DNA of 64,000 nt from Petaurus breviceps papuanus (taxonomy: Eukaryota > Chordata > Mammalia > Diprotodontia > Petauridae), in the NCBI GenBank assembly GCA_028583685.1, contig JAMXIF010001210.1, positions 10,647,468-10,711,467 on the forward strand, given 5' to 3'. This document shows positions 35,392 to 46,529 of the stretch, in pieces. The stretch's first letter is position 1; each line of letters begins with the position of its first letter. The position numbers were made by a program, and so were the translations under genes. The notes below the pieces were generated by a model that saw nothing but the letters and a program-made list of their open reading frames with translations, searched no databases and was not told where the DNA came from.

Positions 35392-36007
35392 CTTAGGGAT
35401 GAAAAAGATGTTGACATCAGGACTACAGACAATACACTGTACAACATTCAACAGAGCCCTTATAAACATAACACTTTCAGCTCTATCTCCATTGTATAAT
35501 GGCAACCACAAGTAGACTTTCTTGTACCATTAGAATGAACAAATTAATATTATGATGCAAGATACATTTTTACTGGTTCATATATTATGGTGCACAACCA
35601 CTTAATGAGAATGCATTTTATTCTCTGAAATGCCATTTATTTTGAAATTTAAGAGCTGGAAGAGTTTTATTGCTCTATTTTCCCTTAGCAGAAATGACCA
35701 TAGGTTGAAAACATGTTGAATCTTTGCTGGAAATAAGAGATGGTGCTACTTGTTAACAGATGATTATGAAATGTAGTGGTATTGATGTACTCAGAAAAGC
35801 GCTGCAATTGTTAGTTAGATGCTGTTTTTTCCAATGCAGGAAGTCTCTACATAATAATTGATCACAATTTTGTAGAGCCGTAACAAAATAAACTGTTAAA
35901 GAACAATTTTTCTTGGAGGGAAAAAAGACAGATCAAGTACCTTGGTTTATTTACTGTAAAATCCACCAATACTTACTAGAACTTATTCAATATTTCTATT
36001 GTACAAG

Positions 36008-36262
36008 AAGCAGCATAGGATAGTAAATAGAGAACTAACCTTGAAGCTTAGAATACCTGGGTTCAAGACCTTACTCTGACATACTGGCTGTGTAAACCTA
36101 TGAAAGGAATTTGTCAATGTTCTAGACAATTCTCTGTGACAATACATGATAGAAAAGGTGCCAACCTATTCTGGTGGATAGAGGGAATCACCTCATCTGA
36201 GAATTCCATATATTAATGAAGTCACAGGTCTAATTTCCATCCCCCTATTTCTAGGGCAAAAA
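36008..36262 (+). repeat. Core-SINE with distinctive 3' part (copy 1)
   Basis: MIR-like head AGCAGCATAGGATAGTAAAT and CTGGGTTCAAGACCTTACTC, then a 3' part reading AGAAAAGGTGCCAACCTATT, AGAGGGAATCACCTCATCTG, ATGAAGTCACAGGTCTAATT. The same 3' part occurs at 56535 and 60385. Confidence 0.65.
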
Positions 36263-36952
36263 GTTACACAGTTGTCCCTTCCATTCTCTATGGTATGTAG
36301 AAGAAAATGAAAAAAATCAAGTCAGGTTCCAAAACATTTTGAAAAATAATGTTAAGGAAAAACATAAAATCATAATATTTTGTAGAACTTGTTTCTTGTA
36401 CACAATTTCTATCACATTAATGGAACTCCTGACATAAATAATGCCACTCATATCCTTCCTCTTGAATTCAAAAGAATGGGGAACACGTGTACATTTTTTT
36501 TGGTAAGCATTGGTTTAAAGAATTTTATATCAAAAGGTCTGAGAAGGCAAAATAAAATGATGCCTTGCATATCCTAGGAGGAACTTTTAAAAACCACCAG
36601 GTCATAGTACAAGCATTTAAATTTTAAATAATAATAACAAATTCCCAAACCTAATAAAATGTTTTATCCATTTGTTTTTCCATTTACATGTGAAATGTAA
36701 ATGAAGAGAAATTAGTTGGAAAATATTCACATCAATGAAGAACTGTAGTTGTAGTGAAACATTTTTCGAGTTGAATTAAATCTCAATGGGAAAGTTATAC
36801 TGGAAATATCACATGACCTTTAGTTTTAAGAATAATGGGAAGAATAGACATTGCTAGAATAAAATGTGATTTTTTTCCACATTTTATTTCTGATACAAAA
36901 ATTATTACTCATATAACTGAGTGCACATATGTATGAAGAGGTTTGGGGGGGC

Positions 36953-37660
36953 TGGGACCCTGAGAATGCCAAGGTTTAGTTGCTTGGAATGAATTCACAC
37001 ACTCAAGCCTTCTCTTAGTCAAGTGGAAAAAGTTGATTATGATGCCAAAAGAAGTGGGCAAGGCTCTCAGGGAACCTGTGAGATAATGAGGATGATGTTG
37101 ATAATGCCAAGATCATGGATTCGATACCCATACAGGTCACCAAAATAAAAAGGTTAGGACCCCAAGAATGCCAAGGCAGAGTTGCCTAGAATGGCAAGTG
37201 TCAAAAAGCATCTTAGTCAAGTGTCAAAAAGTTCATTATGATGCCCATAAAAGTGGACAAAGATTCTTAGGGAACCTGCAAGATAGTAAGGATGGTGCTA
37301 TCTTATATGGAAAAGGGAAAAAAGAAAGGAATGCCACAAATGCTAATTAGGCAATCTAAGGACTTTAAAGGATATGGGGGGGGAGGGGTGCAGGTATCTC
37401 TGGAAATCTATAATAAGTGTCTATAATCTATGGATGGAAAATGCAGGATGTCTGCAGAGATAACTTTGTTGATGAGGGAGAAAAGACAGGTTTTTGTTTA
37501 GTTGCCAGAGGCATGAACCTTGGCAATCTGGCTTAAGGGCATGTGTTCTTCAATAAGGGAAAATTTTCTCACAGAACAGCTGCCTACTGAGAGATTGGGA
37601 GGCTTCCAGAGACATGATCTTAGGGCCTGGGCTCAATTACCCCATCATTCAGTATATTAA
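36953..37660. mobile_element. Probable LTR-element fossil with tandem duplication and tRNA-Ile-like segment
   Basis: A unit of about 203 bp starting GACCCTGAGAATGCCAAGG at 36956 is repeated from 37158 (GACCCCAAGAATGCCAAGG), the second copy being shorter. The first copy contains, at 37070-37139, a tRNA-Ile-like stretch ending GGTCACCA. On the minus strand this reads TGGTGACC, the form of a retroviral primer-binding site. The flanking sequence to 37660 has LTR-like composition. No protein remains; the element is old and broken. Family not identified. Confidence 0.4.
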
Positions 37661-38009
37661 TATTTAAATCAAATTGACATTTTTACTTTGGGAGCTTATT
37701 TCTATAAAGTGGTATTTTTCCCTTTCTGAGTCTATTTTACCAAGTTCATTTAAATCACCTTTTCGTGGTGGTATAAAGCAATTGATTTCTGTGATCAAGT
37801 TAAAAGAATTTTAGTGTTAAGTCTCCTGTGCTACCAGGCTAGATTCAATGTGACAAACAATTAAAGTTTTTTCAAAATCCATTTAGATTTCTTTGGTTCT
37901 CATTTTATAAATCAAACTTATTTGCTCTATCCCAATCATCCTTCACTCAAGTCACTTGTACTTTCTTGATTTTATGGTTTTATCTTCTGGATACCATTGG
38001 AAGACTGAT

Positions 38010-38085
38010 TTTTTTCTTTTTTCTTTTTGGAGGGCAATTGGGATTAAGTAACTTGCCCAAGGTTACACAGCTATGTTTTATGAGT

Positions 38086-38134
<49 letters not shown>

Positions 38135-38213
38135 GTGTCTGAGGCTGGATCTGAACCCAGGTCCTCCTGACTCTGGGGCTGGCGCTTTACTCACTGCACC
38201 ACCTAACCACCCC
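38010..38213 (-). repeat. tRNA-headed SINE with internal (TG)n expansion
   Basis: Reverse-oriented: T-rich tail, GGGCAATTGGGATTAAGTAA, then (TG)n at 38082-38132 in place of the usual short link, GGTCCTCCTGACTCTGGGGC and the head CACCACCTAACCACCCC. Flanking CTGATTTTT occurs on both sides. Confidence 0.85.
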
Positions 38214-38584
38214 CTGATTTTTTCTTATAAATACATAGTCCTTTACTTTTATCAGGACTGGCAATATACGGGTGTACTTTAGTTTCAAGAAAGATTGGCA
38301 TATTCACTGTAGAATATCTATACCAGACTGCAGGATATTAGGTTGTATGATATAAGACATTCAGTTATTATTCACAATAAGAGGATCATCTACAACTACA
38401 TTTCTAAATATTGAAGTCACACATACTTGCCTTTTCCATTGCCAGAGTAATGTCTTCCTTAAAGTTTAGGAAGAATAATTGATTTTCCTAGTGGTGTTGA
38501 TTAAATTGTTACTATATAATTAACTGTGTGTCTCATCTCATTCCATTTCAACAAAAACAATTAAAATAAATAACAATCATAATC

Positions 38585-38838
38585 ATAACTAATAAATATA
38601 TAGCAATTTAAATTCTGCAAAACAATTGACATTGGTCCAAATTACAAATTATTTATATGCAAAATATTTGATCATCACAGTGACCCTTTCAGGTAGGTAT
38701 AGTTTTATACCCATTTTATAGCTGAGGAAACTTGCCCAGGGTCACATAATTAGTAGATGTCTAAGGCAGGATTTAAACTCTTGACTTTTTGACTCTTGAA
38801 TGCAATGCTCTAGCCACTGTGCCATATAGCTACCTCAA
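38585..38838 (-). repeat. THER/MIR3-type core-SINE
   Basis: Reverse-oriented: TCATCACAGTGACCCTTTCA, GGTAGGTATAGTTTTATACC, AGGAAACTTGCCCAGGGTCA, and the head CCACTGTGCCATATAGCTAC. Confidence 0.85.
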
Positions 38839-38981
38839 AACAGTCACCAAGTGATTTCCTTCTCAGTTTCTGAATGTAAATTCAGATCACTTCTGACCCA
38901 ACAGACTAGAGAAGTGACCTTTTCCTAAATTATACACTTATGCATTATAAACTTTACACATAGTTAAAAAAGAAGAACCCA

Positions 38982-39137
38982 GGGGCGACCAGGTGGTGCA
39001 GTGAGTAAGAGCAACGGCCCCAGAGTTGGGATGACCTGGGATCAAATCCGGGCTCTGATACTTAGCACCACACCCAGAAATAACTGGGTGTAACCTTGAG
39101 CAAGTTACTTAACCCCCATTGCTTCAAAAAAAAAAAA
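38982..39137 (+). repeat. Second-family tRNA SINE (GGGGCGGCC type)
   Basis: Head GGGGCGACCAGGTGGTGCAG, body TCAAATCCGGGCTCTGATAC, CACACCCAGAAATAACTGGG and end GAGCAAGTTACTTAACCCCC plus an A tail. Flanked by identical AGAAGAACCCA at 38971-38981 and 39138-39148. Confidence 0.92.
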
Positions 39138-39525
39138 AGAAGAACCCATTGTTTTTGGATTATGTTCCAATGATGCTATGAGCCTGGGCAAAAGAATACA
39201 AGAAACATATATACCTTTGTTAGCTTATACAAGAAGAAGAGAAATTTGTATATCCCCTGGTTTATCTATTAATAGGCAATGGGAAGGATTTATCCCAGAA
39301 TCAAGCTCTCACCTTATTCTTTGGAATGAAATCTTCCTTTTAAATATGTTCATTATATATCGAAGAAAGTGGAGGACTTATTATGTACATAAAGACTTCA
39401 TTTCCATGTGGAAAAAACAGATTGTCTCTGTTCCCTCCCCAACATGAAGGCACATGTAACATGATGAATGTGGTCAAGATTTCAGGGCGGGGAGGAGGAG
39501 CAAAAAGGGACCATGCTTGGTTCAC

Positions 39526-39747
39526 CTTTGTCATGACTCAACAGGGCCTCTGCCATCTGCCTGGTGGCACTGGGGAGCACACTAGAGTCAGTCCACTCTG
39601 AGCTGAACAAGGGGTGCTCATAGTACTCCTCATCTGAATTGTAAGGGTCATCATCAGGCACAGACACTGAAATGGAGGGGGCTAGGAGCTTACGCCTGTC
39701 CCCGCTGGTGGCGGGCAGAGGTCCCACTTTATCCTCAGCCCCTTCAT
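39526..39747 (-). CDS. MAP2: MAP2 cassette exon (probable exon 7A-type), acidic insert
   Basis: This is an open 222-nt segment between acceptor TTTGTAG and donor GTGAAC. It starts with two codon bases and ends with one, so it can be included or skipped in frame between 49778 and the exons downstream. It encodes about 74 residues: DEGAEDKVGPLPATSGDRRK, then SISVSVPDDDPYNSDEEYYE, HPLFSSEWTD and a tail ending ALLSHDK. The middle is strongly acidic with paired tyrosines. Coding support comes from the exact phase, canonical splice dinucleotides, an open frame, and a GC-richer composition than the surrounding intron. MAP2 is known to have rare extra exons here; assigning this one to the published exon 7A is my inference from its position. 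The functional role is not apparent from sequence. Confidence 0.8.
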
Positions 39748-42700
39748 CTACAAACAGACACACGGAAGAAACTGCAGGGAGAACTAAACAAGACAGACAG
39801 ACACAAGATAAGACAGGACAGGATGGAGGCATGCACGAGGATAGAGAGATCCATGGAAGCATCTGGGTGGGATGAAGAGATGGAAATCAGCCAGGTCAAA
39901 GCCAGTGAATAATGGGAAGAGATGAATGTTTCATGCTTCAATATCCAGTGAATTCAACTTATTCCTCTTGACAATTTTATTGCCATTGATTGATCTACAT
40001 GAGTCACAGGCAGTGCAGCCTTAGTGCATTTCAGAAGTCTTCTATATCATCTCTTCAAATAAGCTCAAACAACCATAGAAACATTGGAACGGAAACACAG
40101 CACTAGAAAAATTAATCCACCATTTCCTTAGGGAGAAACCAATTTTCAATCTTCTCACATTTACAAATGTGTAAATTTCATCAGCTACAAAAAAGAAAGT
40201 TGTTAAAAATAGGTGACAAAGTAAGGGCAAAACTTTTTCATATTTGGAATACTATAAAGTGCTGAAATTAACTGGAATGCTCAGGGAACGAGGCATGCTG
40301 CTTATTTTAATTTTCTGATTAACAGAAGGTTAGTCAGAAATTCTTTTTTGTAGGAAAGCTTGTTGAAAATTAAATATTCAAAACTCATTCTAAGTATATC
40401 AGTCTCCATTCCTGCGTCAATAAGAAGGGCTCAGAGAACATGATGAAATTTTTCTTGGATAACTGAGGTTAGTGTAATGGCTTGAGGTCACCAGTTTGGA
40501 TATTCATCCTCACTATACGTGACTATTAGATACAGACAGTAGAAGAGATGGGGTTAAATATGCATTGATCCCTGGGAACTAGTATTTTTGAACACCTCTC
40601 TGATATAAGCTTGCTTTCTTGGGATTTGTTTCTTCCTCCTAAGAGCAGTCAGTATTCAGGGAAAAAAAATCATTCAGGGATTCCAGTTAGTTGCCTTCTG
40701 GTTAAAGCTTTACTATGCATATTATTTTTAGTTCATTATAATACTGACATTATCTATTTTTTATAGCTTCCAATATCCCTACACTCTACTGACTGTGTCC
40801 CACTGAATTTCTCTGGAAGTACCTATCATTCCTGTCCAAACAGGCCAGTATCTCACCCTTGTATAAGGTTCAGTGCAATAAAATCAGCTTTCCCCCTTCA
40901 AACTGGCTAAATGTGAAACCACATAAGTATGATTAAAATAATTTGATGATAACCTAAATTTAAAAGATTTTTTTATCTTCTCTTTTCTATCCTGTTTTGC
41001 AGTAACTCTTAGTAGAAGTAATAGTCCTCCAGCCCTGTGGTTTTAATCTTCTTATAGTTGGCTCATATGATTACAGGGTCATTAGTTTTCAGCCAAATAC
41101 CACCAGCACAAACCATCCTTTTTTGTTCTCCATAAATGGTGGTTTACCTTTGGGATTTTTGTATTCTTCTGCTACAAAAGTTGTAAAAAAAAAAAAAAAA
41201 CCCACCTGCCTTCACTACTGCTAAACCATTTATTGCAGAAATTAGCCAGATGCTATACTTTCAGAATTCATTAGATAAAGGAGAGAAAAGTACAGAAGGA
41301 ATGAACTCACTTCTGCCCCCACTTTTGCCTTTCTTGGCATTCTCAGAGCTTAGCCTGGTATGGTAAGCACTTAATAAGTTATTGTTGACTGACCAGATAA
41401 AGTGCATTGAGTAGATGCAAAAGAGGAAAATGAAACCGTCACCCTGATTATAATTTCTTGAATAATGCTTGGGTATGGAGATAATTTCACTGAGGAAAAA
41501 ATCCATAAACTTCACATTTGAAGAGTTTTTCAACCTATTAGATAGCTTGTCAAGTATTTCGTATTCAACCTCTTCAACCTATTATATATCTATTGAAGTA
41601 TTTATTACTTATCTATATGATTACATATCTATATGAATATCTAAGTATTTCAAGTATATTTAAAGTAAGCACTTGCTTCCTGTGAAATAGAGGCTATATA
41701 TTCCTATATTTGAATAGGGCGATTAAAAATGTGTAATTATATTCTCGCCTACCTTTAACTCACTCATTACCTTTAAAGGGATATAAGGACTCTGGGACTC
41801 CCATTAGGGAGAAAACATTTTCCTAGAGGACTGAGGACCATAAGGAAGCAATCTATAACTTCTGAATACTACAGTGTCTTGAATTTAGGGACAGCTGGAA
41901 AGTTGACTTTGTGGGGCCACTGTAACCAGAGAGAGAGAGTTATCCATTGAATAGAATTTACCTTTTCCTTTAAAGAACTCTTCAGTCTCCCCCCAAAGTT
42001 GAGTTTGAATCCAAAGTAAAATTTTACAAAGATAGGCATATTGCTGAAAGTGTTTTTTTTTTTAATTTTAAGATAATGAGGATGGTGAAAATTCAGCTCT
42101 ATATTTCTTTTCATAACCTATTAAGACATGTAACTTGTGGTGGCCTCAAGAACATAGATTAATAAAACTTTAGAACTGTAAGTTACATTAAACATCATCT
42201 TGTCAAAGCCCCTTATTGATAGCATATAAAAAGTTCTTTTTTAATATCAAGATTTACAAACATGTTAAGGTTTAAACCATTATTCAATAAAAAAAGAAAA
42301 GTACATTTATTTCTGTATTTGACAAATGATTACATAATTTAGAATGATCCCAAAATTTCTATCAAACCATTTATTGTATTCTTGTCCATTTGTCCCAGAA
42401 GAAATCATGATGTATCCACATTGCAGGTAACCTCAGCTTCAAGAGGGGCAAAGAACTGACCAATTATTCAAATTACTATGTGTGTGCATGCATGTGTCTG
42501 TGTCTGTGTGTCTAAATGGAATGTTTTCATTTATTGCCTTTTCTACTCATTCTTATTTGGAATCACTCATTCACAAAGACAAGGCTGTCTCTGGTTTGAT
42601 GTAATTAGGTATCCTAGGTATTTTAGCCTTAAATACCACCTCTCTCCATAGACCTCCTTATCCATATGTAGCAATATCTAAATTTATCAACCTGAACACA

Positions 42701-42849
42701 TTTGTGAATGTAAGTATAATTAGCAACTGAGAAGCATTTGAATTTTTTAAATCCTGAAATTTCCATGAGAATATGAAAATGAGTAATACCCCATAGAAGT
42801 ATGATATAGTAGCAGGCATCACAGATTTTATTTTGTTTTGTTTGCTCTT

Positions 42850-43012
42850 GAAAGAACCTTAAAAATATCTTGTCCAGATCTTTCATTTTCCAAATGAAGA
42901 AACTGAAATTTTGAGAAGTTAAGTGACTTTGCCAGTTTTACTCAGGAAGTCAATAATGGAATCACAATTTGAACTAAAGTCTTGTGACTAAAAATTCAAT
43001 GTCTCTCCACCT
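42850..43012 (-). repeat. Core-SINE with CR1-like tail
   Basis: Reverse-oriented: CATTTTCCAAATGAAGAAAC, AAGTTAAGTGACTTTGCCAG, ATTTGAACTAAAGTCTTGTG. Confidence 0.65.
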
Positions 43013-44989
43013 CCTTCCCCCAATCATATTGCAACTGGTTCATACATTCCTTTATGCAAGTTATTGGCTGAGCTGGGCAATATTTCCTTTCTTATTGGGA
43101 TAAAATATGTAAACTTCATACCTATTGGCATAAACTTAGAAAAAAAGCTAAAGGACATGGCTATAAATTGAATTTCCATTAGAAATTCAGAACTGAGAAT
43201 CACATAATTTTTTTCTGTAATATAACATGTTTAGTTTCAGAGTGATAATTTATTTTCCACAGCCAAGTAACGAAAATGAGAGATAAGGAGATAATTACCA
43301 TGATGGGGAGAAAATTTTTCTACTGAATTTGTTAACTCTTAAAGTATTTTATTGATGGATGACTTCAAGGTTGTTGTTTCAGGATAGATGCTTAGAACTT
43401 TCTTTGACCACCTAATAAGAACAATAATCCTAATAATAATAACTGATATTTATACAATACTTATGGTTTAAAGGTTTATTTATGGCTTTACTTTTTTTCT
43501 TTTTTAACTCTAACATAGTGAAGGTAAAAACCTAAAATTAAACATTTAATTATATACATATATTTCAATTTATAGCATTTATTATATTATAATTTTATAT
43601 TTAATATGTATTATGTATTAAACATTTTAATTTTAAGTTTTTGTCTTCACTGTTTTTATCAGCTGATAGAAATTGGACTATAGAAAGTCTCTAACACTTG
43701 ACTGAATTGTGGACACTGATCTTGACCCATTGTACAACCATCAATATTTTGGAGGGATGAATGGGTCTATTAATCATCTCACCCTTTTAAAATATTTTCC
43801 ATTATGTTAAGCAAGCTCAGCCGAGGTGAGAGATTCAAAAATAAGTATTCTGTGATTTGCTTTCAACACCGATTTCCTGGAAAATGAAGCTGAAACTAAA
43901 AACACTTAAAGCTTCAGAAATGGTAGCTTCAAGGCAATGACTCATCTGACTTACTCTTCCAGAGATTTGATCCTGCTCCTGCTGCCCTTTTATGAAGTTG
44001 CCACAACTTGGAAATAATCCAGAACCTTGCCTTAGATCTGCAACTTTTCAAAGAAACATTGTTTCATATTTTCAAAAAGCTTTCCTTCTCCCAGAAATGA
44101 AAAGTTAAAGAAAAACAAAAGAGTTCTCTGAAAATTTGCTCCTTTTCAGTTCTTGGTTGCCCCTGAAGTCTGGCAACATCAAAAAGAATGCCTGGAAGAA
44201 TCCAATGGACTCCTGCCTGGTATTATTATTTATATTTCAAGTCTCCTTTGAAGTCCCAAGGGCCTCAAGCATGCCGATCTAACCAGTCTCAATATGTGTT
44301 TAGGAGGATAGGATTAGTTGTATTCCATCAATGACCTCAAATCTAAAGACACTGGAACCCCACAGGGAAGCTATTTATTATGAAGTAGAAAAAGTGATGG
44401 AGCTTTGGAGGTGAGTTTCACCAGTCTCAATACATTCCATCTAGCATAGAATAATCTCAAGACCAGTGTTAGAAGGGGACCTCACCCAGCAAATGCTTAG
44501 TTATCTTCCTTTCTCTTTATTTGCTAAGTCCCACATGCAACTGCTTTTGATTTGGGGATGGTGGAACCTCTGTATGACATCAGTGTTAATCCTAAAGACC
44601 AACCACATGTCATGTCAGAATTTGACTATAAGGTATCCTGACTCATGGAATACTGAGCTGGGTTATGAGCTAGATCACAATTAATTTTGTATTTGAATAC
44701 TCAATTTTTACATAAGTGGAATTTTCAAATTTGATACTCAAGTATTTCAACTAATGGAATCAGATCTCTGAAATTCTCTTTAACACAAGATTCTGGTTAT
44801 GTTCTAGAATATACTTTGAAAATATTATTTGAAGTATGTGAAATTTTACAAAGCATTCAATGTCCTCTACCATACCAGATGGTCTGTCCTGCTTGGGCTG
44901 TCCCTCCCAAATTACTTTATATTTAACTACTGTATTTTTGTTTATTCTCATTACATTTATTTTGTAGGTACTTATATGTCCTTGCTGCT

Positions 44990-45450
44990 TCTCCTGTGAG
45001 GATGTGGATTCTTTGCTAGGAGGGATTGTTTCTTTTTTTTTTTATTTTATTTTTATTTTTTTTAAAGCAATTGGGGTTAAGTAACTTGCTCAAGGTTACA
45101 TGGCCAGTTATTATTTCTGGGTGTGGTGCTGAGTATCTGAGCCCGGATTTGATCCAGGTCATCCCGACACTGGAGCCAGTGCTCTTACTCGCTGAGCCAC
45201 CTGGCCGCCCCTAAGCAATTGGGGTTAAGTAACTTGCTCAAGGTTACATGGCCAGGTGTTTCTGGGTGGGTGCTAAGTGTCTGAGCCTGGGATTCGATCT
45301 CCAGGTGTTCTCAACACTGGAGCCGGTGCTCTTACTCGCTGTGCTACCTGGCCGCCCCAGGAGGGATTGTTTCATTCATTTTTTTTAATCCCTAGCATCA
45401 TGCACAGTGCATAGCACATAGTAGGCACTTAATAATTTTCTGATTGATCC
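44990..45450 (+). repeat. L2 LINE 3' end, interrupted by a SINE dimer
   Basis: GTGAGGATGTGGATTCTTTG and AGGAGGGATTGTTTC lie before the insert; ATTCATTTTTTTTAATCCCT, GCATAGCACATAGTAGGCAC and TTAATAATTTTCTGATTGAT follow it. The two sides form one L2 end when the dimer and one duplicated flank are removed. Confidence 0.75.
45033..45358 (-). mobile_element. Dimeric tRNA-like SINE (GGGGCGGCC type), one insertion
   Basis: On the minus strand two full copies lie head to tail (45358-45213, then 45212-45063), each starting GGGGCGGCCAGGT and ending CTTAACCCCAATTGCTT. Only the second has an A-rich tail (45033-45062). The whole is flanked by one perfect 15-bp duplication, AGGAGGGATTGTTTC, at 45018-45032 and 45359-45373, so it inserted as a unit. 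Confidence 0.9.
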
Positions 45451-46480
45451 TCGAATCATAGTTGTCTTGGTTAAAATGGTCTGATGCTCTTCAAAGAGTC
45501 CATTTTCTGATATTTTCAGTGAATCCACATGGATTTACTTCCCACAAAGACCCAGCGCAGTGCTGCAAAGCACAGAGCTGAAGGCAACTGCTTCTGGTAC
45601 AACTACTACTCAGTCCTTTCAATCTTGAAAAACTTGTGAACTTCTCAGTTGGCACATCATCTGTGTTTGCCACCACAGACTAACTTGAGAAGGAAAACTG
45701 TCTTCATGATAGGAATGATGCATTTCCTTCACAAGAACACTAGAACAATAATAGTTTCAACATTTTACTTTTTTTTTTTTCTTAAAGAGAGGGTAGAAAC
45801 ACTCTAATTCTGACCTTGGTTGTACGGTGGTCCCTGCACTGGCTTTTCACTTTCTTCAGGAATGCACGCCAAATGTCCAGGACAGTCATGGGGTCAAAGG
45901 TAAAAAGGAAGCTAGATCATTTTAAAAAATAGGTAGCTTAGTGGTAGGGCTACATTAGGCTTAAGCTTGTTGAAGCTTCCTTGATAAACCCTTTTGGGGT
46001 TTATTGGGTATATTGCTTGTTTATTTGATGATTAAGTCACAAATCTTTGCAAGTGGACCAGAGAATAAGTACAGAGAAATATAAGATCAATCATGATAAT
46101 ACATTAACAAATAATATCAATTAACAATCTTAATTATTATTTTTAATGGTCCTTTATATGTAACCTCTGGGGGAAAGATCATCAAAAACCAAACCAAACC
46201 AAAAAACAACCCACCACAATTAGTACAAAGTCACAAGCCCTTTAACTCATCACTACTCTTAGCTCATTTCAGAAGTAAGAGAACCTTTACCTCTCTGCTT
46301 AGAAGTGTTGACCTGTTTCTTGATCAGTTTGTCACTTCAGTTAGAATCATGATTAAGGTAACTTGGACATGATTACTAACCCATCTTCAAGAAAAAAAGA
46401 AATCTCACCTTTTTTCTATCCTGACTCCCTATTTCAAAAACTCCACTGTAGTTCAGCCTTACTTTTCCTGTATATTAGTG

Positions 46481-46481
<1 letters not shown>

Positions 46482-46525
<44 letters not shown>
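46482..46525 (+). repeat. (AC)n microsatellite
   Basis: About 22 AC units. Confidence 0.97.

Positions 46526-46529
<4 letters not shown>

Larger units (their letters stand above)
35392..39525. other. MAP2: MAP2 intron between the two cassette exons
   Basis: Contains a core-SINE with a distinctive 3' part, a tandemly duplicated probable LTR fossil with a tRNA-Ile-like segment, a SINE carrying a (TG)n expansion, a THER/MIR3-type SINE and a second-family tRNA SINE. The stretch 36270-36940 shows nothing I can name. Confidence 0.85.
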
